Assembly: GCF_003937945.1 (NCBI RefSeq)
Contig: NZ_RSEC01000060.1
Span: 248,001-312,000, forward strand
DNA: 64,000 nt
Source of the DNA: Amycolatopsis eburnea
GTDB lineage: Bacteria; Actinomycetota; Actinomycetes; Mycobacteriales; Pseudonocardiaceae
Reading direction: 5' to 3'
This document shows, piece after piece, positions 34,890 to 43,276 of the stretch (positions are counted from its first letter, which is position 1; every line of letters starts with the position of its first letter). Below the pieces are notes generated by a model. The model was not told where the DNA came from. It made no database searches and saw only the letters and a list, made by a program, of their open reading frames with translations. The translations under genes were made by a program, and so were the position numbers.

Positions 34890-35879
34890 CTAAAGCAGCG
34901 GCGCCCGCTCCAGCGCGGCGCGCAGGCCCGCGAGGACCTCCTCGGCGGTGCCCGGGATCGTGCAGCCCGCGGCCTGCCGGTGCCCGCCGCCGCCGAACTC
35001 CGCCGCGACGGCCGAGACGTCGAGGCCGATGGAACGCAACGAGATCTGCCACTGCGCCGGGTTCGCCAGGTCCTGCTTGAGCACCGCGGCGACGGCGGCC
35101 TCGCGCACCGAGCGGACGACGTCGACGACCGACTCGACCTCCTCGGCGCGCACCGTCTCGGCCAGGTCGACGCGGACGACGGCGTGCACGAACCCCTTGC
35201 CCTGCGCGGCTTCCCGCTCCAACCGGGCTTCGCTCAGCACCGACGACAGCATCGGCAGCCACGCGAAGGGACGCTCGTCGACGATCCGCCGCACGACCGC
35301 TTCGGCGTCGACGCCGGCCTCGATGAGCCGCGCCGCCATCCGGTGCGTCTCCGGGCTCGCCCGCCGGAAGCCGCTGGTGTCGGTGACGATCCCGGCGTAG
35401 ATCCCGCGCGCGATCGGCTCGTCCAGGACGGTGCCCAGCTCGTCCAGGAGCCGGAACACCAGGATCGCGCTGGCCTCGGCCGTCTCGTCGACGACGTGGC
35501 AGGTGCCGTAGAAGGTGTTGGTGGCGTGGTGGTCGACGACGAGCACGGCACCGGCGGTCTCGACGCGCCCGGCGAGCCGGCCCAGCCGCTTCGGCGTCGG
35601 CGTGTCGACGCAGACCAGCAGCGGCTCGGCGGCGGGCAGGTCATCCGGGTGGGTGAGCAGCCCGTCTTCGTCGAGCCACCGCAGCGACTCGGGCGCCTCG
35701 TCGGGCTCGCCGAAGGAGACGCGCACCTTCGCGCCGCGCTGGCGGAGGGCCCGGCCGAGGGCGAGCGCGCTGCCCAGCGCGTCCGCGTCCGGGCGGATGT
35801 GGCCGAGGATCGTCACGTCGGTGGCCGAGGCGAGCAGCGCGGCCGCGTCGCGGATGTCCCGCGCCGGAGTAGGGGTCAC
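34890..35879 (-). CDS. DHH-family phosphoesterase (NrnA-like oligoribonuclease/pAp phosphatase)
   Basis: A 329-residue enzyme with the DHH metal motifs: GHIRPDADALGSAL (residues about 26-39), CVDTPTPKRLG, VVDHHATN, and the DHHA1 substrate loop EFGGGGHRQAAGC near the end. Such proteins degrade 2-5 nt RNA fragments, cyclic-dinucleotide products and phosphoadenosine phosphate. In Mycobacterium the orthologue in this position hydrolyses c-di-AMP/nanoRNA. GTG 35879 has TAGCGT 8 nt upstream, so it is probably leaderless. Its -10 overlaps that of the divergent TRM11-like gene. Confidence 0.93.
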   Translation of the reverse strand: MTPTPARDIRDAAALLASATDVTILGHIRPDADALGSALALGRALRQRGAKVRVSFGEPDEAPESLRWLDEDGLLTHPDDLPAAEPLLVCVDTPTPKRLGRLAGRVETAGAVLVVDHHATNTFYGTCHVVDETAEASAILVFRLLDELGTVLDEPIARGIYAGIVTDTSGFRRASPETHRMAARLIEAGVDAEAVVRRIVDERPFAWLPMLSSVLSEARLEREAAQGKGFVHAVVRVDLAETVRAEEVESVVDVVRSVREAAVAAVLKQDLANPAQWQISLRSIGLDVSAVAAEFGGGGHRQAAGCTIPGTAEEVLAGLRAALERAPLL

Positions 35880-35887
35880 GGTGCGTC

Positions 35888-35897
35888 ACGCTACGCT
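35888..35897. promoter_or_regulatory. Overlapping divergent -10 elements
   Basis: On the plus strand TACGCT (35892-35897) lies 7 nt before the ATG at 35905. On the minus strand TAGCGT (35893-35888) lies 8 nt before the GTG at 35879. The two boxes share two bases, so only one polymerase can occupy the site at a time. Confidence 0.5.
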
Positions 35898-35904
35898 CTG
35901 CGGG

Positions 35905-36936
35905 ATGCCTGAGTACGCGATGCTGGTCTACCCGTCGGCCAACCGGGTCTACGCCGCCTCCTCCGCCGCCCTGCTGCGCGCCGAGCTGGCGGTCTTCGGC
36001 ACGGCCTTGGCGGCCGAGCTGTCCGCGATCGAGGAGACCGAACTCGGCGGCGTGGGGTACGTGCGCTTCACGAGTTCGGCCCCGCTGGAGGCGCGCGACC
36101 TGGCGATCCTGTCCAACCTGTCGTCGCTGTACGCGCTGTTCGAGCTCGGCGACGGCGTCCTCCGGCCGGTGACCGTGACGCCGCTGGCGAAGGCGGACTC
36201 GGACCTGCTGACGATCCAGAAGTACGCGGGCAAGACGAACGAGCTGTTCACGAAGCTGCTGGTGAACGTCACGCTGATGGCGACCGCGGACCCGTTCTCC
36301 CCCAAGGCGAAGTACCTGCTGGACCCGCTGTGCGGGCGCGGCACGACGCTGAACCAGGCGATGATGTACGGCCTGCACGCCACCGGCCTGGACGTCGACG
36401 GCAAGGACTTCGAGGCGTACGAGGCGTTCATCAAGACCTGGCTGCGGACCAAGCGCGTGAAGCACACCGCGGAGTCCGGCCAGCTGCGCCGCAACAAGGT
36501 GCGCCTGGGCCGGCGCCTCGACATCGAGTACGCGATGTCCAAGGAGGAGTACAAGGCCGGCGACACCCGGCGGCTCGTGTACCTCAACGCGGACACGCTG
36601 ACGACCGACGAGGTGCTGCGGGCGAATTCGTTCGACGTGATCGTGACCGACGCGCCGTACGGCGTGCAGCACGGCAGCCACCGCGAGGCGGGGTTGCAGC
36701 GCAGCCCCCGCGACCTGCTGGCGGCGGCGGTGCCGGTGTGGACCAGGGTCCTGCGTCCCGGCGGGGCGCTGGGGATTTCGTGGAACACGACGGTGCTGCC
36801 GCGGGAAGAGCTGGTCGCGGTGCTGCGGAAGGCCGGCCTCGACGTGCGGGAGGGCGGGCCGTGGGAGGAGTTCGAGCACCGGGTGGACCAGGCCATCCTG
36901 CGCGACCTCGTGGTGGCGGCGAAGCCCGCTTCCTGA
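35905..36936 (+). CDS. TRM11-like SAM-dependent RNA methyltransferase
   Basis: A 343-residue protein with an N-terminal THUMP-like region (YAMLVYPSANRVYAASSAAL) and a C-terminal Rossmann methyltransferase. The SAM-binding motif I variant is LLDPLCGRGTTLNQAM. The catalytic motif IV is VTDAPYG, an N/D-PP-Y type that methylates exocyclic or ring nitrogens, here probably guanine in tRNA. It resembles archaeal/eukaryotic Trm11 in domain order. It starts 25 bp from the divergent DHH gene and looks leaderless. A TetR/methyltransferase pair follows but has its own promoter. Confidence 0.85.
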   Translation: MPEYAMLVYPSANRVYAASSAALLRAELAVFGTALAAELSAIEETELGGVGYVRFTSSAPLEARDLAILSNLSSLYALFELGDGVLRPVTVTPLAKADSDLLTIQKYAGKTNELFTKLLVNVTLMATADPFSPKAKYLLDPLCGRGTTLNQAMMYGLHATGLDVDGKDFEAYEAFIKTWLRTKRVKHTAESGQLRRNKVRLGRRLDIEYAMSKEEYKAGDTRRLVYLNADTLTTDEVLRANSFDVIVTDAPYGVQHGSHREAGLQRSPRDLLAAAVPVWTRVLRPGGALGISWNTTVLPREELVAVLRKAGLDVREGGPWEEFEHRVDQAILRDLVVAAKPAS

Positions 36937-36957
36937 GTCGACAAAGCGTTTCGCGGC

Positions 36958-36963
36958 TATACT
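36958..36963 (+). promoter_or_regulatory. Leaderless -10 of the TetR gene
   Basis: TATACT lies exactly 7 nt before GTG 36971 with no Shine-Dalgarno sequence, fitting transcription that begins at the start codon. The -35 is weak. Confidence 0.5.
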
Positions 36964-36970
36964 CCCGGAC

Positions 36971-37513
36971 GTGACCGTCGACCAGCGACCCTTGCGTGCC
37001 GACGCGCGGCGCAACCGGGAGGCCTTGGTCGCCGCGGCCCGGGAGGTCTTCGGGGCCAAGGGCGTCGACGCTCCCCTCGACGAAGTCGCGCGGCGGGCCG
37101 AGGTCGCCATCGGGACCCTCTACAACCGGTTCCCCACCCGGGCCGACCTCGTCGAAGCCGCCTTCCTGCCGACGCTGCGGGAAGCCGCGGCCGTCACCGA
37201 AGAGGCGCTCGCCTTCGAGGACCCCTGGGCCGGTTTCGTCCACTTCCTCGAACGCTCGGTTCTCATGCAGGTCGCCGACCGCGGGTTCACCGAGGTGTGC
37301 TCGCGGGTGTTCGATCCGGACTCCGGGATCGAGAAAGCCAAGCACGCCAACGCTTCCCGGCTGAACCGGATCATCGAACGCGCTCAGGAAGCCGGGCAGC
37401 TGCGCGACGACTTCCGCGGGGCCGACCTCGCCGTCGTCTTCGCCGCGGCGACCGCCACGCCGGATTGGCGGCGGGGGCTCGGCATGATCCTCGACGGGCT
37501 CCGCGCCCGATGA
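36971..37513 (+). CDS. TetR-family regulator
   Basis: A 180-residue repressor. The HTH spans about residues 10-55 (ADARRNREALVAAAREVFGA then VARRAEVAIGTLYNRFPTRA). The C-terminal helical ligand domain is of the short SbtR-like type. The start codon GTG follows a TATACT -10 by 7 nt. The stop overlaps the start of the SAM methyltransferase by 4 bp (ATGA), so regulator and enzyme are one translational unit. It probably regulates itself and the methyltransferase; no clear palindrome was seen upstream. Confidence 0.9.
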   Translation: MTVDQRPLRADARRNREALVAAAREVFGAKGVDAPLDEVARRAEVAIGTLYNRFPTRADLVEAAFLPTLREAAAVTEEALAFEDPWAGFVHFLERSVLMQVADRGFTEVCSRVFDPDSGIEKAKHANASRLNRIIERAQEAGQLRDDFRGADLAVVFAAATATPDWRRGLGMILDGLRAR

Positions 37514-38133
37514 GCTGGCTCGCGGACACCCGCGACTCCTACGACACCGTCGCCGAGAGCTACGCCGAATTCGTGGCCGACGCCCTCGAACAGCAGCCGT
37601 ACCTGAAGGCCGCGCTGACGCTGTTCGCCGCGCAGGTGGACGGGCCGGCCGTGGACGTCGGCTGCGGGCCGGGGCACTTCACGGCGTACCTGGCCTCGCT
37701 GGGGGTCGACGCGTCCGGCGTCGACCTCTCCCCGGCGATGGTCGGGCTGGCCCGGCGGGCGCACCCGGAGCTGGCGTTCGAGGTCGGCTCGATGACGGAC
37801 CTGACGCTGCCCGACGCGTCGGTGGCGGGCGTGCTCGCGTCCTGGTCGCTGATCCACGTCCCCGACGACGACGTCCCGGTGGCGCTGGGCCACTTCCGGC
37901 GCGTGCTGCGCCCGGGCGGGCTGCTGGTGATCGGGTACCACGTCGGTGCCGGGACCCGGCTGAAGACCCAGGGGTACGGCGGGCACCCGATGCGCGTCCA
38001 CATCCACCTCCGGCAGCCGTGGTGGCTGGCGAGGCGGGTGCGCGCGGCGGGGTTCACGGTCGAGGCCGAGTGGTCGCTGAACCCGGAAAACGAGGTGTCG
38101 CAAGCGATCCTGTTCGCTCGCGCGTCAGCGTAG
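37510..38133 (+). CDS. Class I SAM-dependent methyltransferase
   Basis: A 207-residue methyltransferase (Methyltransf_11/25 type). SAM motif I is AVDVGCGPGHFTAYL, the acidic loop is GVDLSPAMVGLARR, and motif III-IV is DASVAGVLASWSLIHVPDDD followed by VLRPGGLLVIGYH. The substrate is probably a small molecule and is unknown. It is coupled by a 4-bp overlap to the TetR gene upstream. The 3' end overlaps the converging esterase by 9 bp. Confidence 0.9.
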   Translation: MSWLADTRDSYDTVAESYAEFVADALEQQPYLKAALTLFAAQVDGPAVDVGCGPGHFTAYLASLGVDASGVDLSPAMVGLARRAHPELAFEVGSMTDLTLPDASVAGVLASWSLIHVPDDDVPVALGHFRRVLRPGGLLVIGYHVGAGTRLKTQGYGGHPMRVHIHLRQPWWLARRVRAAGFTVEAEWSLNPENEVSQAILFARASA

Positions 38134-38943
38134 CCGCTCCCCCACGAACTCCAGGACGTCCGGCAGGATCCCGCGCCAGTACTCGTCCTTGTGCCCGCCC
38201 GGCGAAAACCGCGCCACCGCGGGCGAAACCGCCTTGACCAGCTTGCGATCCGCGCCCAGGAACGGGTCCGACTCGCCGCACCACACGCCGAGGGTGCCCG
38301 GGCGGAGGTCCGCGGTGTGCAGCAGCGGCTCTTCCGCGCGCCAGTTGTCCTCGCCGGAGAACACCTTGCGGCTGCGGGCGTCGGGCCAGTCCACGAACAG
38401 GGCCGCGCTCGCCGTCGCCACCGCCTTCAGGTCCGGGTGGGCGCGGGCGAACCGCAGCGCGCCGAAGCCGCCCATCGAAATGCCGAACACGGCGGACGCC
38501 GGGAGCAGGTCGCGGCCGGTCAGCCAGGTCGGGAGTTCTTCGGTGAGCATCCGCTGCGGGTCGTCGCCGGAACCGACGTCCACCCAGTAGTTGGCGCCGT
38601 CGACGGCCGCGATCGCGAACGGCGGCGTGCCGGCGCGGACCGCCGCCGTCAGGAGGTCCGGGACGCCCAGCGAGAGGAACGTCCGAGCCTGCGCGCCCCG
38701 GCCGTGCAGGGCCAGGCACACCGGCAGCCCCGCCGCGGGGACCCCGGCCGGGGTGATCAGCACCAGGTCGACGTCGGTGCCGCGGGCCACCGACGGCATG
38801 CGCTGGACCGTCACCGGGTCACGCAACACGGAAGGCCGCGTCGGCGGCGGGACCGCGGGCGGGCCGGGCGGGGGTTCGGACGGTGAGCAGCCCGCCAGCA
38901 GCGCGAGTGCGCTGCCGGCGAGCAGGGTGCGGCGGGAGAGCAC
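38125..38943 (-). CDS. Secreted esterase-like lipoprotein (alpha/beta hydrolase)
   Basis: A 272-residue protein with a signal peptide whose RR pair (LSRRTLLAGSALALLAGC) and lipobox LLAGC at residues 15-19 predict a Tat- or Sec-exported lipoprotein. The hydrolase domain has the nucleophile elbow FGISMGGFGALRFA (GxSxG with Ser-Met-Gly), an oxyanion strand LPVCLALHGRGAQA, and a likely catalytic His in SPGGHKDEYWRG. It resembles the esterase D/antigen-85-like group of actinobacteria, acting at the cell surface on esters or lipids. It starts 3 bp after the rbfA stop, so it is co-transcribed with the translation cluster, an odd position for it. Confidence 0.85.
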   Translation of the reverse strand: MLSRRTLLAGSALALLAGCSPSEPPPGPPAVPPPTRPSVLRDPVTVQRMPSVARGTDVDLVLITPAGVPAAGLPVCLALHGRGAQARTFLSLGVPDLLTAAVRAGTPPFAIAAVDGANYWVDVGSGDDPQRMLTEELPTWLTGRDLLPASAVFGISMGGFGALRFARAHPDLKAVATASAALFVDWPDARSRKVFSGEDNWRAEEPLLHTADLRPGTLGVWCGESDPFLGADRKLVKAVSPAVARFSPGGHKDEYWRGILPDVLEFVGERLR

Positions 38944-38946
38944 GGG

Positions 38947-39432
38947 TCAGCCCCGGCTCTCTTCCTCCGCGAACTCGTCGTCTTCGGCGTCCTCGGTCTC
39001 TTCGCGAGGCGCCTTGTACGGGTCGGCGTCGCCGGCGTGCTGGGCGCCGGTCGCGCGGCGGGCGACCTCCGCGTCGGCCTCACGGGCCTTGGCGAGGAGG
39101 TCTTCGATCCGCTTCGACTCCTCCGGGATCGTGTCCGCGACGAACGTCAGCGTCGGCGTGTAGCGGACCCCGGTGCCCTGCCCGACCTTGGTGCGCAGCA
39201 CACCGCGCGCCGATTCGAGCGCGGCCGCCGCACCCGCGAAGTCCGGGACGGAGTCCAGCTTCTCGCCGAGCACCGTGTAGTAGACGGTCGCGTCGTGCAG
39301 GTCGCCGGTGACCTTCGTGTCCGTGATGGTCACGTAGTTCAGCCGCGGGTCCTTGACCTCGTGTTCGATCGCGGACGCGACGATCTGCGAGATCCGCTTG
39401 GCGAGCTTGCGAGCCCGAGCAGGATCGGCCAT
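38947..39432 (-). CDS. rbfA: Ribosome-binding factor A
   Basis: A 161-residue assembly factor that binds the 30S subunit near helix 1 of 16S rRNA during late maturation and cold adaptation. The core shows RARKLAKRISQIVASAIEHE, DPRLNYVTITDTKVTGDL and ATVYYTVLG. RYTPTLTFVADTIPEESKRI ends the core. The tail (about residues 128-161) is acidic and typical of actinobacteria (EETEDAEDDEFAEEES). AGGAG lies about 6 nt before ATG 39432. It is downstream of DUF503 and infB. Confidence 0.96.
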   Translation of the reverse strand: MADPARARKLAKRISQIVASAIEHEVKDPRLNYVTITDTKVTGDLHDATVYYTVLGEKLDSVPDFAGAAAALESARGVLRTKVGQGTGVRYTPTLTFVADTIPEESKRIEDLLAKAREADAEVARRATGAQHAGDADPYKAPREETEDAEDDEFAEEESRG

Positions 39433-39453
39433 GTCGTTCTCCTAGAAAAAGGG

Positions 39454-39747
39454 CTAGTCGTCTGGACCGAGCAGCCGGCGGCGCGCGGACAGGAGTTCGA
39501 ACTCCGGCCTGCTCGCCACGTACCGCTCACACGAGTCGAGCACGTCCCGGACGTGCTCGCCACCTTCGGCGACCACGGCCACCCCGATGAGGGTCCGGCG
39601 GTGCAGATCGGTGTGACCGGCCTCGGCCACCGATACGGCGAAGCGCTTGCGCACCTCGGCCAGCACCGGACGGACCACGGACCGCTTCTGCTTCAGCGAA
39701 TGGACGTCGCCGAGCAGGATGTCGAGCTCGAGAGCTCCGACGAACAT
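39454..39747 (-). CDS. ylxP: DUF503 protein (YlxP-like)
   Basis: A 97-residue small alpha/beta protein with the family pattern ALELDILLGDVHSLKQKRSV then VRPVLAEVRKRFAVSVAE and a C-terminal ELLSARRRLL. YlxP homologues sit in the nusA-infB-rbfA cluster of many Gram-positive bacteria and are thought to act in ribosome assembly, but the biochemical role is unsettled. A strong hairpin separates it from infB, so it likely has its own promoter and is co-transcribed with rbfA (21-bp gap). Confidence 0.93.
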   Translation of the reverse strand: MFVGALELDILLGDVHSLKQKRSVVRPVLAEVRKRFAVSVAEAGHTDLHRRTLIGVAVVAEGGEHVRDVLDSCERYVASRPEFELLSARRRLLGPDD

Positions 39748-39780
39748 AGGCAGTTTTGGTGGTGTCGTAGGGATGGGAAC

Positions 39781-39813
39781 CCCGGGTGTGCGGCGGAAAA
39801 CCGCACACCCGGG
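39781..39813 (-). terminator. Terminator after infB
   Basis: CCCGGGTGTGCGG (39781-39793) pairs perfectly with CCGCACACCCGGG (39801-39813) across a 7-nt loop CGGAAAA. It lies 10 bp beyond the infB stop codon and is the strongest hairpin in the ribosomal cluster. Confidence 0.8.
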
Positions 39814-39823
39814 GACACAGGCA

Positions 39824-42799
39824 TTACGCCCGCGGCTTCTCGCGCTGCTCGTACGTCTCGATCTGGTCGTCGACCTTGATGTCGCTGTACGAACCGAGCG
39901 TCAGACCGCACTCGTAGCCCTCGCGGACCTCGACCACGTCGTCCTTGAACCGCCGCAGCGAGCTGATCGGCAGGTTCTCCGCCACGACGGTGCCGTCGCG
40001 GAGCAGACGGGCCCGGGCGTTGCGCCGGATCTCGCCGGACATGACCAGGCAACCCGCGATCGTGCCGATCTTGGAGGACTTGAAGACCTCGCGGACCTCC
40101 GCGCGGCCCAGCTCGACCTCTTCGTACTCCGGCTTGAGCATGCCCTTGAGGGCCTGCTCGATCTCGTCGATCGCCTGGTAGATGACCGTGTAGTACCGGA
40201 CGTCGACGCCCTCGCGGGTGGCCCGCTCGGTCGCCTTGCCCTGGGCGCGGACGTTGAACCCGAGGACGATCGCGTCGGACGCGGTCGCCAGGTCGATGTC
40301 CGACTCGGTCACGCCACCGACACCGCGGTGGACCACGTTCAGCTCGACCTCGTCGCCGACGTCCAGCTGGAGCAGCGAGGCTTCGAGGGCCTCGACCGTA
40401 CCCGAGTTGTCACCCTTGATGATCAGGTTGAGGCTGTTCGTCTCCTTCAAGGCGGAGTCGAGGTCCTCGAGGCTGACCCGCTTGCGGCGCGACGCGTTGA
40501 GCGCGTTGCGCGTGCGAGCCGACCGGCGCTCGGCGATCTGCCGGGCGACGCGGTCCTCGTCGACCACCAGGAAGGTGTCACCCGCGCCCGGCACCGACGT
40601 GAAGCCGATGACCTGGACGGGACGCGACGGCAGCGCCTCGGTCACGTCGACGTTGTGCTCGTCGACCATCCGGCGGACGCGGCCGTAGGCGTCACCCGCC
40701 ACGACCGAGTCACCGACGCGCAGCGTGCCGCGCTGGACCAGGACGGTGGCCACCGGGCCGCGGCCGCGGTCGAGGTGCGCCTCGATCGCGACACCCTGGG
40801 CCTCCATGTCCGGGTTGGCCCGGAGGTCCAGAGCGGCGTCCGCGGTCAGCAGGATCGCCTCGAGCAGGCCGTCGATGTTGATGTTCTGCCGCGCGGAGAT
40901 CTCGACGAACATCGTGTCGCCGCCGTACTCCTCGGCGACCAGGCCGTACTCGGTCAGCTGCTGCCGGATCTTGTCCGGGTTCGCGCCTTCCTTGTCGATC
41001 TTGTTGATCGCGACCACGATCGGGGCCTTGGCGGCCTGCGCGTGGTTGATCGCCTCGACCGTCTGCGGCATCACACCGTCGTCGGCCGCCACCACGATCA
41101 CCGCGATGTCGGTCGAGTTCGCACCACGGGCACGCATGGCGGTGAACGCCTCGTGACCCGGGGTGTCGATGAAGGTGATCAGGCGCGGGTTGCCCTCGAG
41201 CTCGGTCTCGATCTGGTACGCACCGATGTGCTGCGTGATGCCGCCGGCCTCGCTCTCGCGGACCTTCGTCTTCCGGATCGTGTCGAGCAGGCGGGTCTTA
41301 CCGTGGTCGACGTGACCCATGATGGTCACGACCGGCGGCCGGACCTGGAGGTCCTCTTCCTCACCCGCGTCTTCGCCGTAGGTGATGTCGAAGGTCTCCA
41401 GCAGCTCGCGGTCTTCTTCCTCGGGGCTGACGACCTGAACGTTGTAGTTCATTTCGCCGCCGAGCAGCTCGAGGATGTCGTCCGACACGGACTGCGTCGC
41501 GGTGACCATCTCGCCGAGGTGGAAGAGCACCTGCACCAGCGAAGCCGGGTTGGCGTCGATCTTCTCGGCGAAGTCGGTCAGCGAAGCACCCCGCGGCAGC
41601 CGGATCGTCTCGCCACTGCCCTTGGGCAGGCGGACGCCGCCGACGCTGGGCGCCTGCATGTTGTCCATGTACTCCTGGCGCTTCTGCCGCTTCGACTTGC
41701 GGCCCTTGCGCGAGGGACCACCGGGGCGCCCGAAGGCACCCGCGGTACCGCCACGGCCACCGGGGCCGCCACGGCCGCCGCCGCCACCGCGGAAGCCGCC
41801 ACCGCCGGCCGGGGCACCCGTGCCACCGCCCGGGCGGAAGCCGCCGCCACCGCCGCCGCCACCGGGGCCGCCGCGGAAGCCACCGCCGCCGCCACCGCCA
41901 CCGGGACCGCCGCGGAAACCGCCGCCGCCACCGGGACGACCGCCGCCACCGGGGCCGCCACGGGCGCCGCCACCGGGGCCACCGCGGGCGCCGCCACCGG
42001 GACCGGCGGGACGCTGCGTGCGGCCCGGCATCATGCCGGGGTTCGGCCGCGGGGGCATGTTGCCCGGGCTCGGCCGGTTGCCACCGGCGCCGCCGCCGGG
42101 CCGCGGGGCCGGACGGTCACCGCCGCCCTGACCGCCGCCGGGACGCGGCGGGCGGGTGTCGCCGCCCTGACCGCCACCGGGGCGCGGGGCCTGCGGACGC
42201 GGGGCCGGGGCGCCGGAACCGACGCCGAACGGGTTGTTGCCGACGCGCGGGGTGCGCGGGCCGGGCTTGGGACCGCCGGGCTTGGGGCCCTGCGGCTTCG
42301 GCGGGACGACCGAGCCGGTGCCGCCCTGGGCGGGCGCGGCCGGGGTGTCCTGCTTGGGCGCGGCAGGAGCGTCGGCTTTCGCGGCCGGGACCTGCTGCTG
42401 GGGCGCGGGCGTCGCCGGCCGGGGGCCGGGCCGCGGACCGGGGCGCTGCCCCGGGGTGGCCGGCTTCGCGGCGGCGGGTGCCTGCTGCTGCGGCGCGGCC
42501 GGAGCCGGCGCGGCCGGAGCGGGTGCCGCCTTGGCCGCCGGCGCCTGCGGGGCAGGTGCGGCGGGCTTCGGGGCGGCGGGCTTGGCGGCCGGCGGGCCGG
42601 GGCGCGCCGACGGGCCGGGGGTGGGCTTCTTGGCGCCCTTGGGGGCGTACGCGTCGCGGAGACGGCGGGCGACGGGCGCCTCGACCGTGGACGACGCGGA
42701 CTTGACGAACTCGCCCTGTTCCTTCAACTTCGCGAGAACGTCCTTGCTGGTGATGCCGAGCTCCTTCGCGAGCTCGTGTACGCGGGCCTTGCCTGGCAC
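39824..42799 (-). CDS. infB: Translation initiation factor IF-2
   Basis: A 991-residue GTPase that brings initiator tRNA to the 30S subunit and promotes 50S joining. Residues 1-55 are an IF2_N helix domain. Residues about 55-380 are a very long Pro/Ala then Gly/Arg/Pro-rich disordered linker. A second IF2_N segment precedes the G domain (about 487-660) with GHVDHGKT (G1), DTPGHEA (G3) and NKIDK (G4). Domains II-IV follow, with a basic end. GTG 42799 is chosen over ATG 42811: AGGAGAG lies just upstream of the GTG, and the opening VPGKARVHELAKELGITSKD is the conserved one. The linker is longer than in enterobacteria. Confidence 0.97.
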   Translation of the reverse strand: MPGKARVHELAKELGITSKDVLAKLKEQGEFVKSASSTVEAPVARRLRDAYAPKGAKKPTPGPSARPGPPAAKPAAPKPAAPAPQAPAAKAAPAPAAPAPAAPQQQAPAAAKPATPGQRPGPRPGPRPATPAPQQQVPAAKADAPAAPKQDTPAAPAQGGTGSVVPPKPQGPKPGGPKPGPRTPRVGNNPFGVGSGAPAPRPQAPRPGGGQGGDTRPPRPGGGQGGGDRPAPRPGGGAGGNRPSPGNMPPRPNPGMMPGRTQRPAGPGGGARGGPGGGARGGPGGGGRPGGGGGFRGGPGGGGGGGGFRGGPGGGGGGGGFRPGGGTGAPAGGGGFRGGGGGRGGPGGRGGTAGAFGRPGGPSRKGRKSKRQKRQEYMDNMQAPSVGGVRLPKGSGETIRLPRGASLTDFAEKIDANPASLVQVLFHLGEMVTATQSVSDDILELLGGEMNYNVQVVSPEEEDRELLETFDITYGEDAGEEEDLQVRPPVVTIMGHVDHGKTRLLDTIRKTKVRESEAGGITQHIGAYQIETELEGNPRLITFIDTPGHEAFTAMRARGANSTDIAVIVVAADDGVMPQTVEAINHAQAAKAPIVVAINKIDKEGANPDKIRQQLTEYGLVAEEYGGDTMFVEISARQNINIDGLLEAILLTADAALDLRANPDMEAQGVAIEAHLDRGRGPVATVLVQRGTLRVGDSVVAGDAYGRVRRMVDEHNVDVTEALPSRPVQVIGFTSVPGAGDTFLVVDEDRVARQIAERRSARTRNALNASRRKRVSLEDLDSALKETNSLNLIIKGDNSGTVEALEASLLQLDVGDEVELNVVHRGVGGVTESDIDLATASDAIVLGFNVRAQGKATERATREGVDVRYYTVIYQAIDEIEQALKGMLKPEYEEVELGRAEVREVFKSSKIGTIAGCLVMSGEIRRNARARLLRDGTVVAENLPISSLRRFKDDVVEVREGYECGLTLGSYSDIKVDDQIETYEQREKPRA

Positions 42800-42877
42800 A
42801 ACTCTCCTCATCTAGGGGAGGCCAGGCGGCTGACCCGCTGACCTCGTCCTTATTGTCTGACGCTCATGGCTTCAGCT

Positions 42878-43276
42878 TCACGGCTGACTCATGACGGGTC
42901 GACCTGCTTCCTTGGTTCCTCGCGACCCCGGGGACGTCCCGGGTTCGTGGTGCGTCGTGGTGAGCCCGACGTGCTCGCGGACCTCACGGGCGTCGAGCGC
43001 CCCCGTCGCCCGCAGGGCTCTGGGGAAGGCCCGCCGCCGTTCGGCCTTGGCCAGGCAGTCCGGGTCGGGGTGCAGCCAAGCCCCCCGGCCCGGCAGCCGC
43101 CGACGTCCGTCGACGACCACCCGCCCGGCCACCGCGACCACGCGCAGCAGCTCACCGATCAATGCCCGCCGCTTGCAGCCGACACAAGTCCGCACCGGGA
43201 GATTCCGGTGGGGCTGGTGCTCGGCTACCCGCCGCGGGCTTTGAACCACTCCTGAGTCTAGCGCTTCGACCTTCAC
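42878..43276 (-). CDS. ylxR: YlxR-family (DUF448) RNA-binding protein
   Basis: A 132-residue protein. The core has PVRTCVGCKRRALIGELLRV (Cys31 and Cys34) and GRGAWLHPDPDCLAKAERRR, the hallmark of YlxR, a small nucleic-acid-binding or regulatory protein always found between nusA and infB. The first roughly 25 and last roughly 30 residues are polar and not conserved. GTG 43276 overlaps the nusA stop by 4 bp (GTGA), supporting this start and translational coupling. Confidence 0.93.
   Translation of the reverse strand: MKVEALDSGVVQSPRRVAEHQPHRNLPVRTCVGCKRRALIGELLRVVAVAGRVVVDGRRRLPGRGAWLHPDPDCLAKAERRRAFPRALRATGALDAREVREHVGLTTTHHEPGTSPGSRGTKEAGRPVMSQP

Noticed and set aside
41475..42131. Pro/Gly collagen-like protein on the plus strand
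   Set aside because: It is the antisense reading of the Gly/Arg/Pro linker of infB, which is in the strongly supported frame.
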